A stretch of DNA of 64,000 nucleotides. It comes from Ipomoea triloba (Eukaryota > Streptophyta > Magnoliopsida > Solanales > Convolvulaceae). The translations under genes were made by a program, and so were the position numbers. The notes beneath the pieces were generated by a model. The model made no database searches. It was given only the letters and a program-made list of their open reading frames with translations, and was not told where the DNA came from. Positions 1 through 12,130 of the stretch are shown here, piece by piece. Position 1 is the first letter of the stretch. Each line of letters opens with the position of its first letter. The stretch is from assembly GCF_003576645.1 (NCBI RefSeq), contig NC_044930.1:2327699-2391698 (forward strand), read 5' to 3'.

Positions 1-2993
1 AAATCTTAAGTGAACTTCTTAACAACTGATGATCAATAATGCCTGAGGACATCTTATTTCATATATTGTATGAATCGATCTCTTTGTATTTGTGTGTAGG
101 CTCAACAATTTTGTGAAGAACAATAACATATTCTAACAACTTTTTAAAAACATGTTAAAAGAGAGCTTGATTTTTCGCAAAATTCCGTATTATTCAAACT
201 TTAACAAGGACATCCTAAATAAGATTAATGTAACAACAATTACTATCCAGTAGTATATACTGAATGCCGATACTTCACTTGTATGTCTATAAAAAAAACC
301 AATTCCATCTTCACGAAGACTAGATCTCATGACCTTCCATATGTGAGAGTCACTACATGCCATTTGAGCACAATATATTTAACACTTTACTCATATATAA
401 TAATTCATTGATAAAAAATATTGACAAAAATTAAATTTATAATCTTTTAATATGAAAATTATTATAATTTGTTCGATCATCTATACCATATTTATTTATT
501 TTTTTGGGGAAAAGATGAAGAAATAAATATAGGAGTAGAATGTTAAATTGACAGAGCAGTCCCAGCAATAGCAGTTGACAGCTCATAGGAATTTGCAATA
601 ATTGGTGAAATAGATTGTTCATTTGTTCCCTAACTGCAGCAGTTGGCCTGCTCCGCTGGGTTGTACTGTACAACAGCTTTTACCCTATGATATTGCTGTC
701 ACATTATATGTTTTATTTTCTTTTTCCCATAGTGAAAAAAATAAAAATAAAGATTTTTTTTGGAAAAATAAAAATAAATATAAAAAAAAACACTTGGAAA
801 AGCACATTTTGTCTTCTAATTGTTCTTTAATTTCCTTGTCATGTTATCCTAACCCTACAAATCCACTAAAAGAATGGTCTATTTTGATTTTAGTTTTTTG
901 CATACAATACAAGCTTAACATTCAACTCACCAAATTTTTAAAGGTGTGATCATATCGCACTCACATAATTTGTCATCAATTATAGTCTAGTGTTGTTTGA
1001 AGAATTCTTAAAAATTTGTATTTTCAGACTTCTCTTAATAAAAATTGACGACACTATATAATCAGTACAATAATTAACTTCTTTATGAGAATGCATGTTA
1101 TATTGTACACTTCCGACCCCTTCAAAGCACCCCCCCCCCCAATAGAAGGGTCCATTATGTAGTTTTGTTAGTACGATTGAAGAGTTAGGGATTTGAACTT
1201 GTGAATTGTGATCCCCTAACTTAAATCTATAAGTAGTATTGTCAAAGTGCGTCGGCGAGTATCATATGAGAGGATTTAATAAATGTTAGTGTGTCTTGTG
1301 TTACTATTTTTAAAAAAATGTATTTAATTGAGATTAATTTAAAAACCTAGTAATTGAATAATAAAATAGCCTATATAGATCAAACAAACATGAATAACAA
1401 GTTTTAAAGTTAATAACGATTCTATATAATTCAAAACATAATTAATACACAGTTTAAAAGTTTATAATGCTAAAATTTAAATACAAAAATAATTTTTTAT
1501 ATTCTTATTAATATCAGTAGGTCTCTAAGTCGCAACCCACTCCCCCAAACCTCATTAGGTGTTGGGACAGCTTACCCTACCGGGCTAATTAAGCCCATTG
1601 TGACAGCTCAACAAGTGAGTAACATTACTTATAAAACATTAACGAAATCAACCTACGAGTTTCTCATAATATACCAACGAGATACCTGTACAGTCATTTT
1701 AAAATTTGAATATATATAATTTTAAACTAGAATATTCAATGTATAAAGAAATTAAGTATAGAGGGTAGGATCAAGATTGTTACTTTGTGGATGATTGAAG
1801 AGGTTGTGAACATGTCCCTCCAACCTAAACAAGCCAAACACTAAAATAGATGATGATGAGAGAGGGACGAAATGAATTATTTTTTCATGAGGTGTATGTA
1901 TGGAGCCACAACACACCTAATGAGGAATGACCAAAGGTTGTCGCATATAGTTATGGGCAAAAGGATTAGACAAGTAGGACCATAACATGTCTATGTCATG
2001 GTAATGGGCAAACCCCTCTAGCTCTTTAATGATTCCTACTCTATAGATTGGGAAATATGAAAATCTAAGTCCTCAACTCCATGCATTTAAACAAGTGCAT
2101 ATACATACCTTTATGTTAAGTAGCATAAACTTTCTTCATTTCTAATAAGTATTCATCATGCTAGTAATAAGTATCTGTACGTGTCATGTACGTGACTAGT
2201 TTAGTTGATAGATGTTCATTAATACGTGCTAATATTCATGTTATTTGTGAATATATAAGAGAAAATAGTTTTTTTAAATATAATTTTACATCAACTTTAA
2301 TCACGTTTGATGTGACGACTAATAACAATTTGTTTATAAAGTGATTGTTTTTGTTTTTTGACCAGTCAAACGAAGATGTGTGTGGCTATTCTCTTCTCAT
2401 ACCACTCAACCTTTTCCTTTGCAATATGAAGTATGCATTACAACAATATGAAGACAATGAACTCTTTGATGAATGGACTAAAGAGGGATATATATATTAA
2501 GATTATTACAGCATCATGTTTTTAGCTTATTTTTAGAGTTCTTTTAGTTGGAGGAGAGATCGATGAGAGAGGAAGATAGAGCTTTTATGTTAATATTGAG
2601 TTTTTTGTTAGAGTAAAAAAGGAAGCAAGTCCTGCACCTAGCGAGCAGGACGACTACTCAACTTTTCATCCTTTTTTTATTTCTCGCCTGTGGTATGACA
2701 AAATTGGCCAAAAAAAAAAAAAACTCAAAATTGAATCATACCATTATCGTTGCTATTTTTTTTTAAATACCATTATTGTTGCTCTTAGTATTATTAGTAG
2801 TGCAAACGTAAAAGAAAAGGTAAATACATAAAGTTAGGACCACATTCCCTCCTCTTCCAAAATCATCTTGCCTTTTGGTTATAAAGGCAAAGACAACATC
2901 AAAATATGCCCTTTACTTCTGTTTCTAATGATGAAATGAATGGCAAACAAAAGTTTATGAGGATATTCTAACTCCACAATCAATATAAATAAA

Positions 2994-2997
<4 letters not shown>

Positions 2998-3045
<48 letters not shown>
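2998..3045. repeat. (TA)n microsatellite
   Basis: Uninterrupted alternating TA/AT run of about 48 bases. Two similar tracts follow at about 5162-5222 and 6130-6172. Confidence 0.95.
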
Positions 3046-3047
<2 letters not shown>

Positions 3048-4345
3048 GATTATTCAAATAAGCATAATTTCAGATTATTCCCTGTCTGCACCTCCTTTTA
3101 AATCTTCTTGTATCTATGGTTTCATCTTAACTTTTAATGTAATCATCACCTCATTTCTTACCTTTTTAAAATAAAAAAGCACAATGCTATTTGTATTAGG
3201 TTTAATTTGCTGTATTAAGACTTTATAGCATCTAGTGATATTTATTCGATTAATTCATAGATAACTAATTAATATGAAGAAATCAAAATTTGTCAATTAC
3301 TTATGGATGGTTAAAAATTCTTACGGCTAGTGAATATATAATTAGGGTTGATATAGTTTCCTTAATCGACTAAAATTTTCAATTACTGGCAAAAATGGTC
3401 GGTATTATCAATCACTTTAACGAGTAATTAATAATACCGGAAAGGAATTTTATGGCAGTTAAAAGTGTCTCTTGAGTAAAAATCATGAATTTTTTACTAC
3501 CTCAATTTCTAAGGATTTAGAAAAATCCACGACACTAAGTAAATCAGTAGCCCGAAAAATCACACATATGCTCATTAAAAGATCATAATATTAGTAAAAA
3601 TTAAACTCACCACTTTTTTATATGAGAATCATTATTGAATCATATTCTACCTTCTTAACTACTCTTTTTGGGACTATAAACAGTCATTTTTTACAATTAT
3701 AAGTGATCATTCACCCTTATATTCTACTAAATCAAAAATACTTTATACTCCAAAAATACAAACAACATAAACTAATCCAAACCCATCCACTTTAACGTTT
3801 TCAACATCTTTCTATTAAAAATGTTGTGAATGTAACATGGATTAAGGCGAGATTTTTGCGAGGATGAGCGCTATACTTCAACACAATGTGAGTTTTGTGC
3901 ATTGCTATCATTACATCACTTTATCATCATAATCAAAAGATTTAATCATTTCATCAACCTTTCTTTCTTCTTTTTTATTTTTTACTGAGTATTTTTTATT
4001 GCTATTATTATAAGTACTAATTAAATACATAGAATATGGAGATTTTATATACGGAGTATTAATATATGATTATAAGTTAATAATATAATATATTGTGTGC
4101 TCAGCTTTAATGTTGAACGCCGGAGCTTTTGACTAATTAGTCCAGGTATAGTGCTGCTTCTGTCATTTAAAAGATCAGCATTCTTGAGTTCAGCTGCCCA
4201 TGTTGGCTGTCTCTTTCTTCTTTTTTTTTTCTTTTTTTTTTTTTATCAAATTAATTGTCTGATCTGACCAACTCGGATAGGGTTATTTAATCTCTTAAGT
4301 TGAGTATATATATTAATTTGTTTGTGTTTAGGTGTGTTAAAACTT

Positions 4346-4445
4346 GCCAAGACCTTGTGGTCAAGTAGGATGAGGTGACTCTTCCAAATGGGAGGTCATG
4401 ATTTTGAGCCTCCGTGAAGAGATATTGACTCGTTGGGGAACACAT
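4346..4445 (+). mobile_element. tRNA-derived SINE-like copy, family 1
   Basis: The sequence contains a pol III box A-like word (TGGTCAAGTAGG) followed about 45 bases later by a degenerate box B-like word (ATTTTGAGCCT). It aligns over roughly 70 bases with the copy at about 11661-11765 (shared GACCTTGTGGTCAAGT, GTGACTCT, AAATGGGAGGTCA). Internal pol III boxes in a dispersed repeat are typical of tRNA-derived SINEs. Ends and target duplications are not clear. Confidence 0.6.
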
Positions 4446-5159
4446 ACATTTGAACCGACTCCTGAAAAATGTTTGCTTGCATTGGTTGCTCCACTACTGC
4501 AAGTTCCCTATAGTTCCATTACCCACACTCTTATTTTTCATTGACTTTAATTTTCCCTCTCTAACTAAAAATGATTTTTTTTCAAAAGTTATTTCCCAGA
4601 CTTTCAAACGCTCCCTGAGTTTCAAACATATATGATTTCCAAAAGTCATTTCCCAGGCTTTCAAACGCTCCCTGAGTTTCAAACATATATGCTCATTCAC
4701 AGAAGCAACACTTATTTTAGACACGAACTTAGCAAGATGACTTATTCTTTATCTGTCTTAAAAACCTACATATTATTCATTGTATATATAAAATTAACAA
4801 ATTAAAGACATTATAAGCATATCGTGGTATAGTATTAATAAATAGATCAGATGTCGTGCTAATATTATTACTTGCAGCATATTTATGTGTTTGAAAGGAC
4901 AAACTGGGCTTGATCATCACTGCAGTTATTTTGCTATCTTATTATATAAATTTATAATTATCATGATGTTCTTCAAGAATCATTTCTCCCTATATATTAA
5001 TCTCATTTTTATTTAAAATCATTATGCTATTATATTGTACCATATAATATCATAATGTTATTTGTACTAAATCATGATATTATAACCCATGAAATTATAA
5101 AAAATTTAAAGTATAACCTTAGCTTGCACCTGTAAATGCAACTGCAAATTCAAAAGTTG

Positions 5160-5161
<2 letters not shown>

Positions 5162-5222
<61 letters not shown>
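5162..5222. repeat. (TA)n microsatellite
   Basis: Uninterrupted AT dinucleotide run of about 60 bases, the longest simple repeat in the left part of the window. Confidence 0.95.
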
Positions 5223-5227
<5 letters not shown>

Positions 5228-6127
5228 ATGTTAAAGAGTTTTCAGTTAAATATTCCTCTAAGTAAAAGTAAAACTCTACCGAGATTAAATTTTGATTAGT
5301 CTCATAGTGGTAGGGATACTATTCAAGTTAAATTTGAATTAATCTCAAATTAATAGGGATATAGAATCTTGTGTATAAAGTATAAACATAGAAAAAAATC
5401 CATATCCCTACTATATTATTAGGGTTTTAATTAATTTGATTGTTACATAAGTACTACAGTCTTGTTTATGTCTACTTGGAAGTGTGTTTCATTTCCAGAT
5501 TCCCACATTTTTAGACCAGACCTAATTACATCACACTTTTAGATCAACCAAAAAATTGTTGTCTTTAAGGTACTAACAACAACTTTAATATAAAAAAAAT
5601 ATTTTAAAAAAAGGAACAAATCCCACCTTCTAATCCATTCCTACAACTTTATTCAAAGTATCTGAGAGAGAGAGAGGGAGAGAGATAAAGGACATGACTT
5701 CACCTCTCTCTCTCTCTCCTAACCTCTCCCACCTATTGGCATGTGAAAGGGTGATGGAGTGGGAGGCCACTTTAGACTATTGATTGATTGACATCTAGAA
5801 AAGGAAATTTTTTTTATTCAACTGAAAATGACCAATGTTTCTCTTGCTTTCAATTCATATAAATAATTTAGATATGTTTAATGGTGTATTTGAATTATGA
5901 ATTTCTATATGTTTGTGGTGCATTTAGATATATTTGGAGGTGCTTTTAGTCCAATGTATTGTCAAACATTCTTATGTGCACCATAGACCAGCACGGAGTA
6001 CACCACAAAAATATGAGTCATCACGTTTTTTTTTAAATTTATTTTCATTGATTTTCAGCCGTTGATATGAGGTCATCCAATGATCCAGATCCATTATTCA
6101 TACTTGGGAGGTTGCTACATTTAATCC

Positions 6128-6129
<2 letters not shown>

Positions 6130-6172
<43 letters not shown>
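6130..6172. repeat. (TA)n microsatellite
   Basis: Uninterrupted AT dinucleotide run of about 43 bases. Confidence 0.95.
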
Positions 6173-6178
<6 letters not shown>

Positions 6179-6599
6179 GAATGGCCAAATATGGGAAAGG
6201 CTAGAAAAGTAATAAGAAAAGAGTGAAAAAGAAAAATGGGACACTACTACTTTCACTGTGGAATCTAAACTGATTGTGATTGGGGTGTCTCTTTAGTAGA
6301 CATGCATCATGAGGTTTGTATCATGCAGTGTTTCACCATCTACAACACCTTGGGTCCCCCCACCCCTTTCCTCCGGCGCCGCTCCTCTCCCCTTGCTTCT
6401 TTTTTTCTACTCTACCATCATCTTCTATCTCTAGGTGCTACTTAGCCTTTCCATATCTTCATTTTTCATTCTCATGTCTTTAGATCCCTACAACATAATT
6501 TTTATTTATTTTTCTCAATTTCTCTAGCTTCAATTCAACTTTTGCAAATTTTACCATCAAAACGACGTTATTTTGATTAATAAAAACAGACGGATAAAT

Positions 6600-6713
6600 A
6601 GCCTCCGTTTCGCGTAACTGTAGTTTCTTTTCAACACATCTGCAGTTTCAGGCGGATGAAACGGCCTCCGTTCCGCGCAACTACAGTTTCCTTTCAACAC
6701 AACTGCAGTATCA
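6600..6713. repeat. Two-copy tandem repeat of about 50 bp in a MITE-like block
   Basis: A unit starting GCCTCCGTTTCGCG at about 6601 recurs with few changes (GCCTCCGTTCCGCG) at about 6666, each followed by AACTGTAGTTTC-like and TTCAACACA-CTGCAG words. Further shortened copies of CAACACAACTGYAGTATCA continue to about 6760. The block is bracketed by AAAACGACGTTATTTTG (about 6560) and GATGTCGTTTTG (about 6800), which are roughly inverted, so the whole 6560-6830 segment may be a non-autonomous DNA element. Confidence 0.6.
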
Positions 6714-8437
6714 GTTCAACACAACTGTAGTATCATTTTAGATGAACTGTACTATCAGTTACGGAGATTTACGGGAGCCGTTTCTCCCACTTATTGAAAC
6801 GATGTCGTTTTGTGACCATGGTCCACGGTATAACAACTGTTCAACTTCGGCCTCTTATTTAATTTGTGTTGGAATCATTATTTGATAGTCTATGAATCTT
6901 ATAAATTCAATTTTATCACAATCGGGCCTAGTGAAAAAGACACTTTAATAATCTTTTTTTTTATTTAAAAAGTAGCAATTTATTGATGGATTAAATTAAT
7001 CTGGGTAGGCCAAATCAAATAACCCGATAATAAAGAAATAAGTAATAAATACAAGATATAGAGCTTGAGAAAACAAGACCTACATTAATGAAGAGTGTAA
7101 TGAGATTACAATAGGATATGTGATGTAATTGAGCATGATCTCTAATACCTAGACAATGCAATATTTATACGAAGACATGGGCCAACAAAATCTCCTAAAG
7201 TCGTGGTAGGCTACAAGACTAAGTCGAGACCCACACAGTGAGCCCGCAAAACTAAGTCAAGGCCCATCACTTTAGGCCTCGGAGACCTGCTACGGGTCTC
7301 GGACCCTGGCCACACGGGCTATCTTCTTAGGCCTCGAACTATGCACTCCCAGACCCTGGGTCCCTATTATTGGACCGTTTTTAATATCTCCATTAATTAT
7401 ATTTTAATTTATCAACAAAGTTAATAATCAAATTTGGCATCTTGTTTAATTCATAATTCATTTTACTACTTTTTTACCTTAATTTGGTAGTAAATATTAA
7501 ACTTTTAAATTAAATTTTTTTTTTGGAGAGAAGTGGTGCAATCTTTTATATGTGTTCATTAATTGGTTCATTTTGAATTGAGAACATGTCATAAATTAAC
7601 AAAATGAAATGGCAATGCATTTTCAGAAGGCTATTCCAAAGATTGATTTAATGATTGTAATTGGGCTTTTGGGTTCAAAAACTTATTTGGGCCTAGTAAC
7701 CCAAAAGTATTGTGCTGATATTTTGCATTGTGTTAAAATAAATCTTAACATTCATTGCTTTAAAAAAAAAAATAAAAAAAATATTGACATTCATAGAACA
7801 TAACCAAACAATTACAAATAGATTGGGCTCGATTAGTCTTTTACAATTATGGCCCACCTATTATAGATGGATTTCTAAACCTCTATTTCTGTAACTAGAT
7901 CAGTAGGAATAAAGGAGTAATCTGTTAAAAGATTGATGGCAAATTTTACCGTGTACCATGGTCTATATAGCATCATTAAGACATGACCACGTTAGAACTT
8001 GGCTGGTATAAATAGACAAGCTAGCAATCCAAAGGGGCAAAGATACAAAATTTACTCAAGGGTAATCTAGTCAAATTGGTTGAATAAATTAGGTATGTGC
8101 ACCTTAAACTGATTTATCTCATTGTGATCCTTTATCGATTAGAGTCATAAGATGAGGTTTAGCCCGTGTACAACTGCACACCCTCGAATAATGATCGTAG
8201 AATTTACTCAAAAATTGCATATACATACATAACATGACAGAATACACATTTGTCTGTTTGAGGACTATCGAACATATAATGTATAACATATAAATGTGTT
8301 ATCATCGAATATAACTAAGTAACTAACTAAATAAATAAATAATATAACACATCTGTTTGGACAGAGCGCATCTGATCTATCCCGATAGTCTTGGAAATTT
8401 TGACATCAGATCATTCCTTTTTTGGTTTGTTTTTCTT

Positions 8438-10639
8438 TTATTTGTCACTTACATTGGCAGGGCCATGAGGATTATGTGATGGATTAACATTATCACCAGC
8501 ATTGGCTTGGCCATGAGGATTAGCTGATGGATTATTAACGTTATTACCAATATACATACTTACCACATCTTCCAAACCGCCGTTTAGAGAACCCCAGAAG
8601 CCATTATTGTTGTTCTCTTCAAAACTAAAAGCTCCGCTGTTAATACCATAAAAATTTTCATCTGTCTGCAGGCTTTCATATCCAAAGCTCCCGGCATCCC
8701 AGCTGTAGAATGTGGCGGCGGCGGCGGCTACGTCCATGGGGTTTTCTTGATATGGAAATGGCGGCAGCTCCGCCACTTGTTCTAAGATGGGGTTTTCTTC
8801 AGCTTCGGGTGGTGGAAGTGGCGGTTGTTCTGATACCGGGATCATCATATAACGGTGGTATGCGGCGGCGGCGGTGGCTCCCGCCATGGGGTTTTGGTGA
8901 TTGGGATATGACGCCGCCGCCGCCGCCACTGCATCTTGCAGTGCCGTGGAGTAGTCTTCTTTCAAGATTTCACTGTTATGACCAGTTAAACTGTTCATAT
9001 GAGTTGTCGCCGGGTATTCTTGTGGCTTCAGAATGGGGTTATTTTGAGTAGGAATTTCACCTTTGCGATCAATTAAACTGTCCATGCGATTTGCTGTGGG
9101 GTATTGTTGTGGTTCCAAAATGGGATTTTGAGCACGAATTTCATCATTGGGACCAATCAAGTTGCCCATGCGGATTGCCATGGGGTATTGTTGTGGTTCC
9201 AAAATGGGGTTATTTTGAACCCGAACTCCACCCCTGAGTCCAGTTAAATTGTCCATGCAAGTTGTTATGGGGTATTGTTGTGGTTCCAAAATGGGATTAT
9301 TTTGAGCAGGAACTTCATTATTGGGACCAGTTAAGCTGCCCATGTGGATAGCCCTGGAGTATTGTTGTGGTTCCAAGATGGGGTTATTTTGAGCTTCTGG
9401 TGGTGGCAGTGGCAGTGGCAGTTGTTCTGATCCCTGCAGGATTATCATGTTAGTATTATAACCGCCGCCGGCGGTGGCTCCGGCCATGGGGTTTTGGTGA
9501 TTTGGATTTTGCGGCGGTGGCGGCGCTACTTGCTCAGCCGTGGGGTATTTTTGTGGCTCCAAGATCGGATTGTCTTGTTCTTCAGGTGGTATCTGCTCTG
9601 AATCAAGAATCTGTTGGGTATCATCTTGAGATGGAGAACAATTGTCAGCACCTTTCTTGGAACCGGTGGTCTTCTCATAGATCTTGGCTAAAACGCACTC
9701 ATCTAGCTGCAAATATGATCATCATTCCAAATTATATATTCTTACTGTGTTAAACCCTAACTAATCTAGATTACAGAATACACAAAATTTAATAATTTAG
9801 GTTCAGAGAATGCATATTCATGGCAAAATGCACAGAATTCACGTTCATAATACACATTACACATAACCACAGTATAATGAACATGAATTCTGTGTATTAT
9901 ATAACTGAAATTAAAACACATAAACACTTAATATAATTACGTAATCAAACAAGCTAAAGATCGAGAATAGGTTTAACTTACAATATTATTATCATTGTTG
10001 TTGTTGTCGTCACTCTGACCCTTGGCAACTGGGGTGATCTTGATATTGGGATTGATTGTATATTCATGCATGATCCAGTTTGTTTTATGGAGAGATACAT
10101 CTTTATGTTTTCCTTCATAATAAACCAATGTCTTCTTGGACCCAACCACTTCCCCTTTGCAGGATATCGGCATATCCCTACCGGTGGCTTTCCAAAACCC
10201 ATCCCCGGCTTTCCTATCCGGCCTTGCCCCGTTCGGATACTTCTTATCCCTGGATGTGAAGAAATAACTTTCCTTCTCCCTCGCCAGATCATCCGGCCCT
10301 ATATATAGAAAAGTCAAGTCTTTTCACACACACATATATATAATACAGAATCTGTCACTGAGTAAAATTGAGGGAGTAAGATTTTGGAGTAGATGTGGTA
10401 GATATAGATCAAAATTATTGCATTGACTTACTGCAAAGATCATTGGGATGGTATTTGTAAATATTGCAGGTTTTAATCCGGTGGAGAGGCATCCTCTCCT
10501 TCAAAACCTTCTTCTTCAAATAATCCATCAGTTCTCCGTCCGTTGGCCGGAATCGAATTCCCGGCGGGAGTGATTTGAAGTATCGATCGCTAAGCCCCTT
10601 CTCTACCTCCATGGTTAACGTTGCCTCCTCCTTTTCCAT
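8438..10639 (-). CDS. NAC-domain transcription factor-like protein with repetitive C-terminus
   Basis: Likely a plant-specific NAC transcription factor acting in the nucleus. Three exons are inferred on the minus strand: 10639-10432, 10298-9982 and 9706-8438, joined by GT-AG introns in compatible phases to give about 597 residues. The N-terminal NAC domain is visible: subdomain A ([14 protein letters not shown], about residues 24-37), C ([26 protein letters not shown] core), D ([20 protein letters not shown]) and a weak E ([12 protein letters not shown]). Subdomain B is poorly conserved. The C-terminal 420 residues are low in complexity: five tandem copies of a [12 protein letters not shown] unit, Pro- and Ala-rich stretches and a duplicated [11 protein letters not shown] block, ending in Asn-rich sequence. 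No membrane segment is seen. The first ATG at 10639 is used; a second Met lies ten codons in. The exact NAC subfamily is not identified. Confidence 0.85.
8962..9393 (-). repeat. In-frame minisatellite in the NAC gene (five units of about 86 bp)
   Basis: Read on the minus strand, the segment encodes five successive units of 28-29 codons. Each begins [12 protein letters not shown] (one unit has [11 protein letters not shown] and one [12 protein letters not shown]) and contains a M-x-x-L-x-G core. On the plus strand the hallmark is GGGGTATTGTTGTGGTTCCAAAATGGG repeated with changes (shown here only as a pattern of GGGGTATTGTTGTGG then CCAAAATGGG). Unit lengths are multiples of three, so copy-number change would keep the frame. 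Confidence 0.9.
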
Positions 10640-12130
10640 ACAATTTCCTGATCCAGTGCCTACTATCAGTCACTGTGTGTCCACTGGAGATCGAAACCCT
10701 TGTTACACAAAAAAAAAAAAAAGTGAATAATATGTTAGATGTAAATATAATTTAACCTAAGCATAATAAACAATATAACATAATATATTTTAGAGGTACA
10801 GAAAATAGATTAAGAGAGAGCTGATGTAATGAAACCCTGGAAAAATGGCAGTAGGATACCTTAAACTCGTTGAGTACAGTTAATGTACAAAATTAAGAGT
10901 GATTTGTCTTAGATTTTGTTGATTGATGCCGTAAACTACGCACCATGAGTCCATCACCATACATATAGTGATAATAGTAATCCAAATTTTAGTCTGATTA
11001 AAACACTATTAATCTCAATCCCTAACTACATAGGGTTACTGTTTTTTCAATCCTAGTAAAACACAGAGTAGTGAATATGCGAACTTTTTGCAATAAAATC
11101 TATTTTGGGGCCCACGCAGATAAATGAAAATAGAAGAAAAGGACAAAAAAGTTTAAACAGAGTGATTGTCCATTATATTACTTGATAACCTTAATATATT
11201 TGGTTTTGTATCATGTCTATCCGGCTCACCGCTAGCACGTGCATTTGCATGTGCATTAATTGCGCCTGCTGTCTTTAACTTGAGGTAATTAATGTAATGA
11301 CAAGTTAAGTTTAAATGAAATGCACTTAATTAGCTTCATGATAAGTTGACCATAGTATGCATTGTACGTCCTTGTACTGATGAAGCCATGTGAGTTGAAG
11401 CCTTCTTATCATATTCTTTTAGAGACACAAGAAGCTTCATCACCGTCCAGATCAAGATTTAATAATGTTAGACATCGATCAATTCAATTTTAAATTACTC
11501 AAAATTTAATATAATTATCGATTGCCCAATGTTTCATATGAGTAGAGTCACAGCTACCGATGGAGGCTTAGTGCGTGGCAAATAATAAAAAAGTAGTTTA
11601 TTTAATATTTTATTTTTTTGAAAGTAAAAGCACATTGTAACAATTAAGGAGTTAAAATGCCAAAGACCTTGTGGTCAAGTGGCATGAAGTGACTCTCATA
11701 AATGGGAGGTCAATCATGGGTTTGAGCCTAAAAAGAAGACTGTTGTTTTAGCACCCGGACGGTTTGCTCTTCTTCTAAATATCACCAACCACACTAAGAG
11801 GACCCCGAAAAGACGTTGGAAAGAATTAAACTCGATTTTATGATATAATTGAATTAATCATTCACTTATATATCAACTGCCCTGTAGTAACCGAGTTAGT
11901 AGAACTAAAAAAAATATATATCAACTGCCCTACCTATACATTTCCAGGTCAAAATGTTCTAATTTTTAATTGGAATAAGAAAAATAATAAATGAGACAAC
12001 CTGAACATATCTTGCGGCTAATTTCGTGGCACTATGCATATGGCTTTTCTAAGTTCAAACTATAGTCTTTAAATATGCTAAAAACCCTGTCCATAAATGT
12101 CTCTCATCCTTGAACTCCTCATCAGAAATA
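10640..12130. other. Intergenic region between divergent NAC and DUF642 genes
   Basis: AT-rich DNA with no supported gene. It separates two divergently transcribed genes, so it carries both promoters. A SINE-like copy lies at about 11661-11765. Confidence 0.6.
11661..11765 (+). mobile_element. tRNA-derived SINE-like copy, family 1
   Basis: Contains box A-like TGGTCAAGTGG and box B-like GGGTTTGAGCCT about 45 bases apart, the spacing expected for tRNA-derived SINEs, and matches the copy near 4346-4445. Confidence 0.65.

Larger units (their letters stand above)
1..8437. other. Gene-poor, repeat-rich intergenic region
   Basis: No open frame here gives a recognisable protein; the longest are under about 110 codons and low in complexity. 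The DNA is AT-rich with three long TA microsatellites, a C-run near 1131-1140, GA/CT tracts near 5664-5720, a SINE-like copy near 4346-4445 and a tandem-repeat block at 6600-6713. A relatively GC-rich block at about 7190-7370 has many GACCC/GGCCC words and may be an LTR fragment, but I could not find paired LTRs. Confidence 0.6.

Noticed and set aside
437..949. Overlapping small open frames near the left edge
   Set aside because: Low-complexity Lys/Phe-rich translations from AT-rich DNA, no signal peptide, domain or splice support.
8710..9753. Plus-strand open frames across the NAC C-terminal region
   Set aside because: They are by-products of the GC-rich, repetitive minus-strand coding sequence and have no features of their own.
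11240..11275. miR530-like word (TGCATTTGCATGTGCATTAA)
   Set aside because: Resembles miR530 in its first bases only, with mismatches and no complementary arm nearby to form a precursor.
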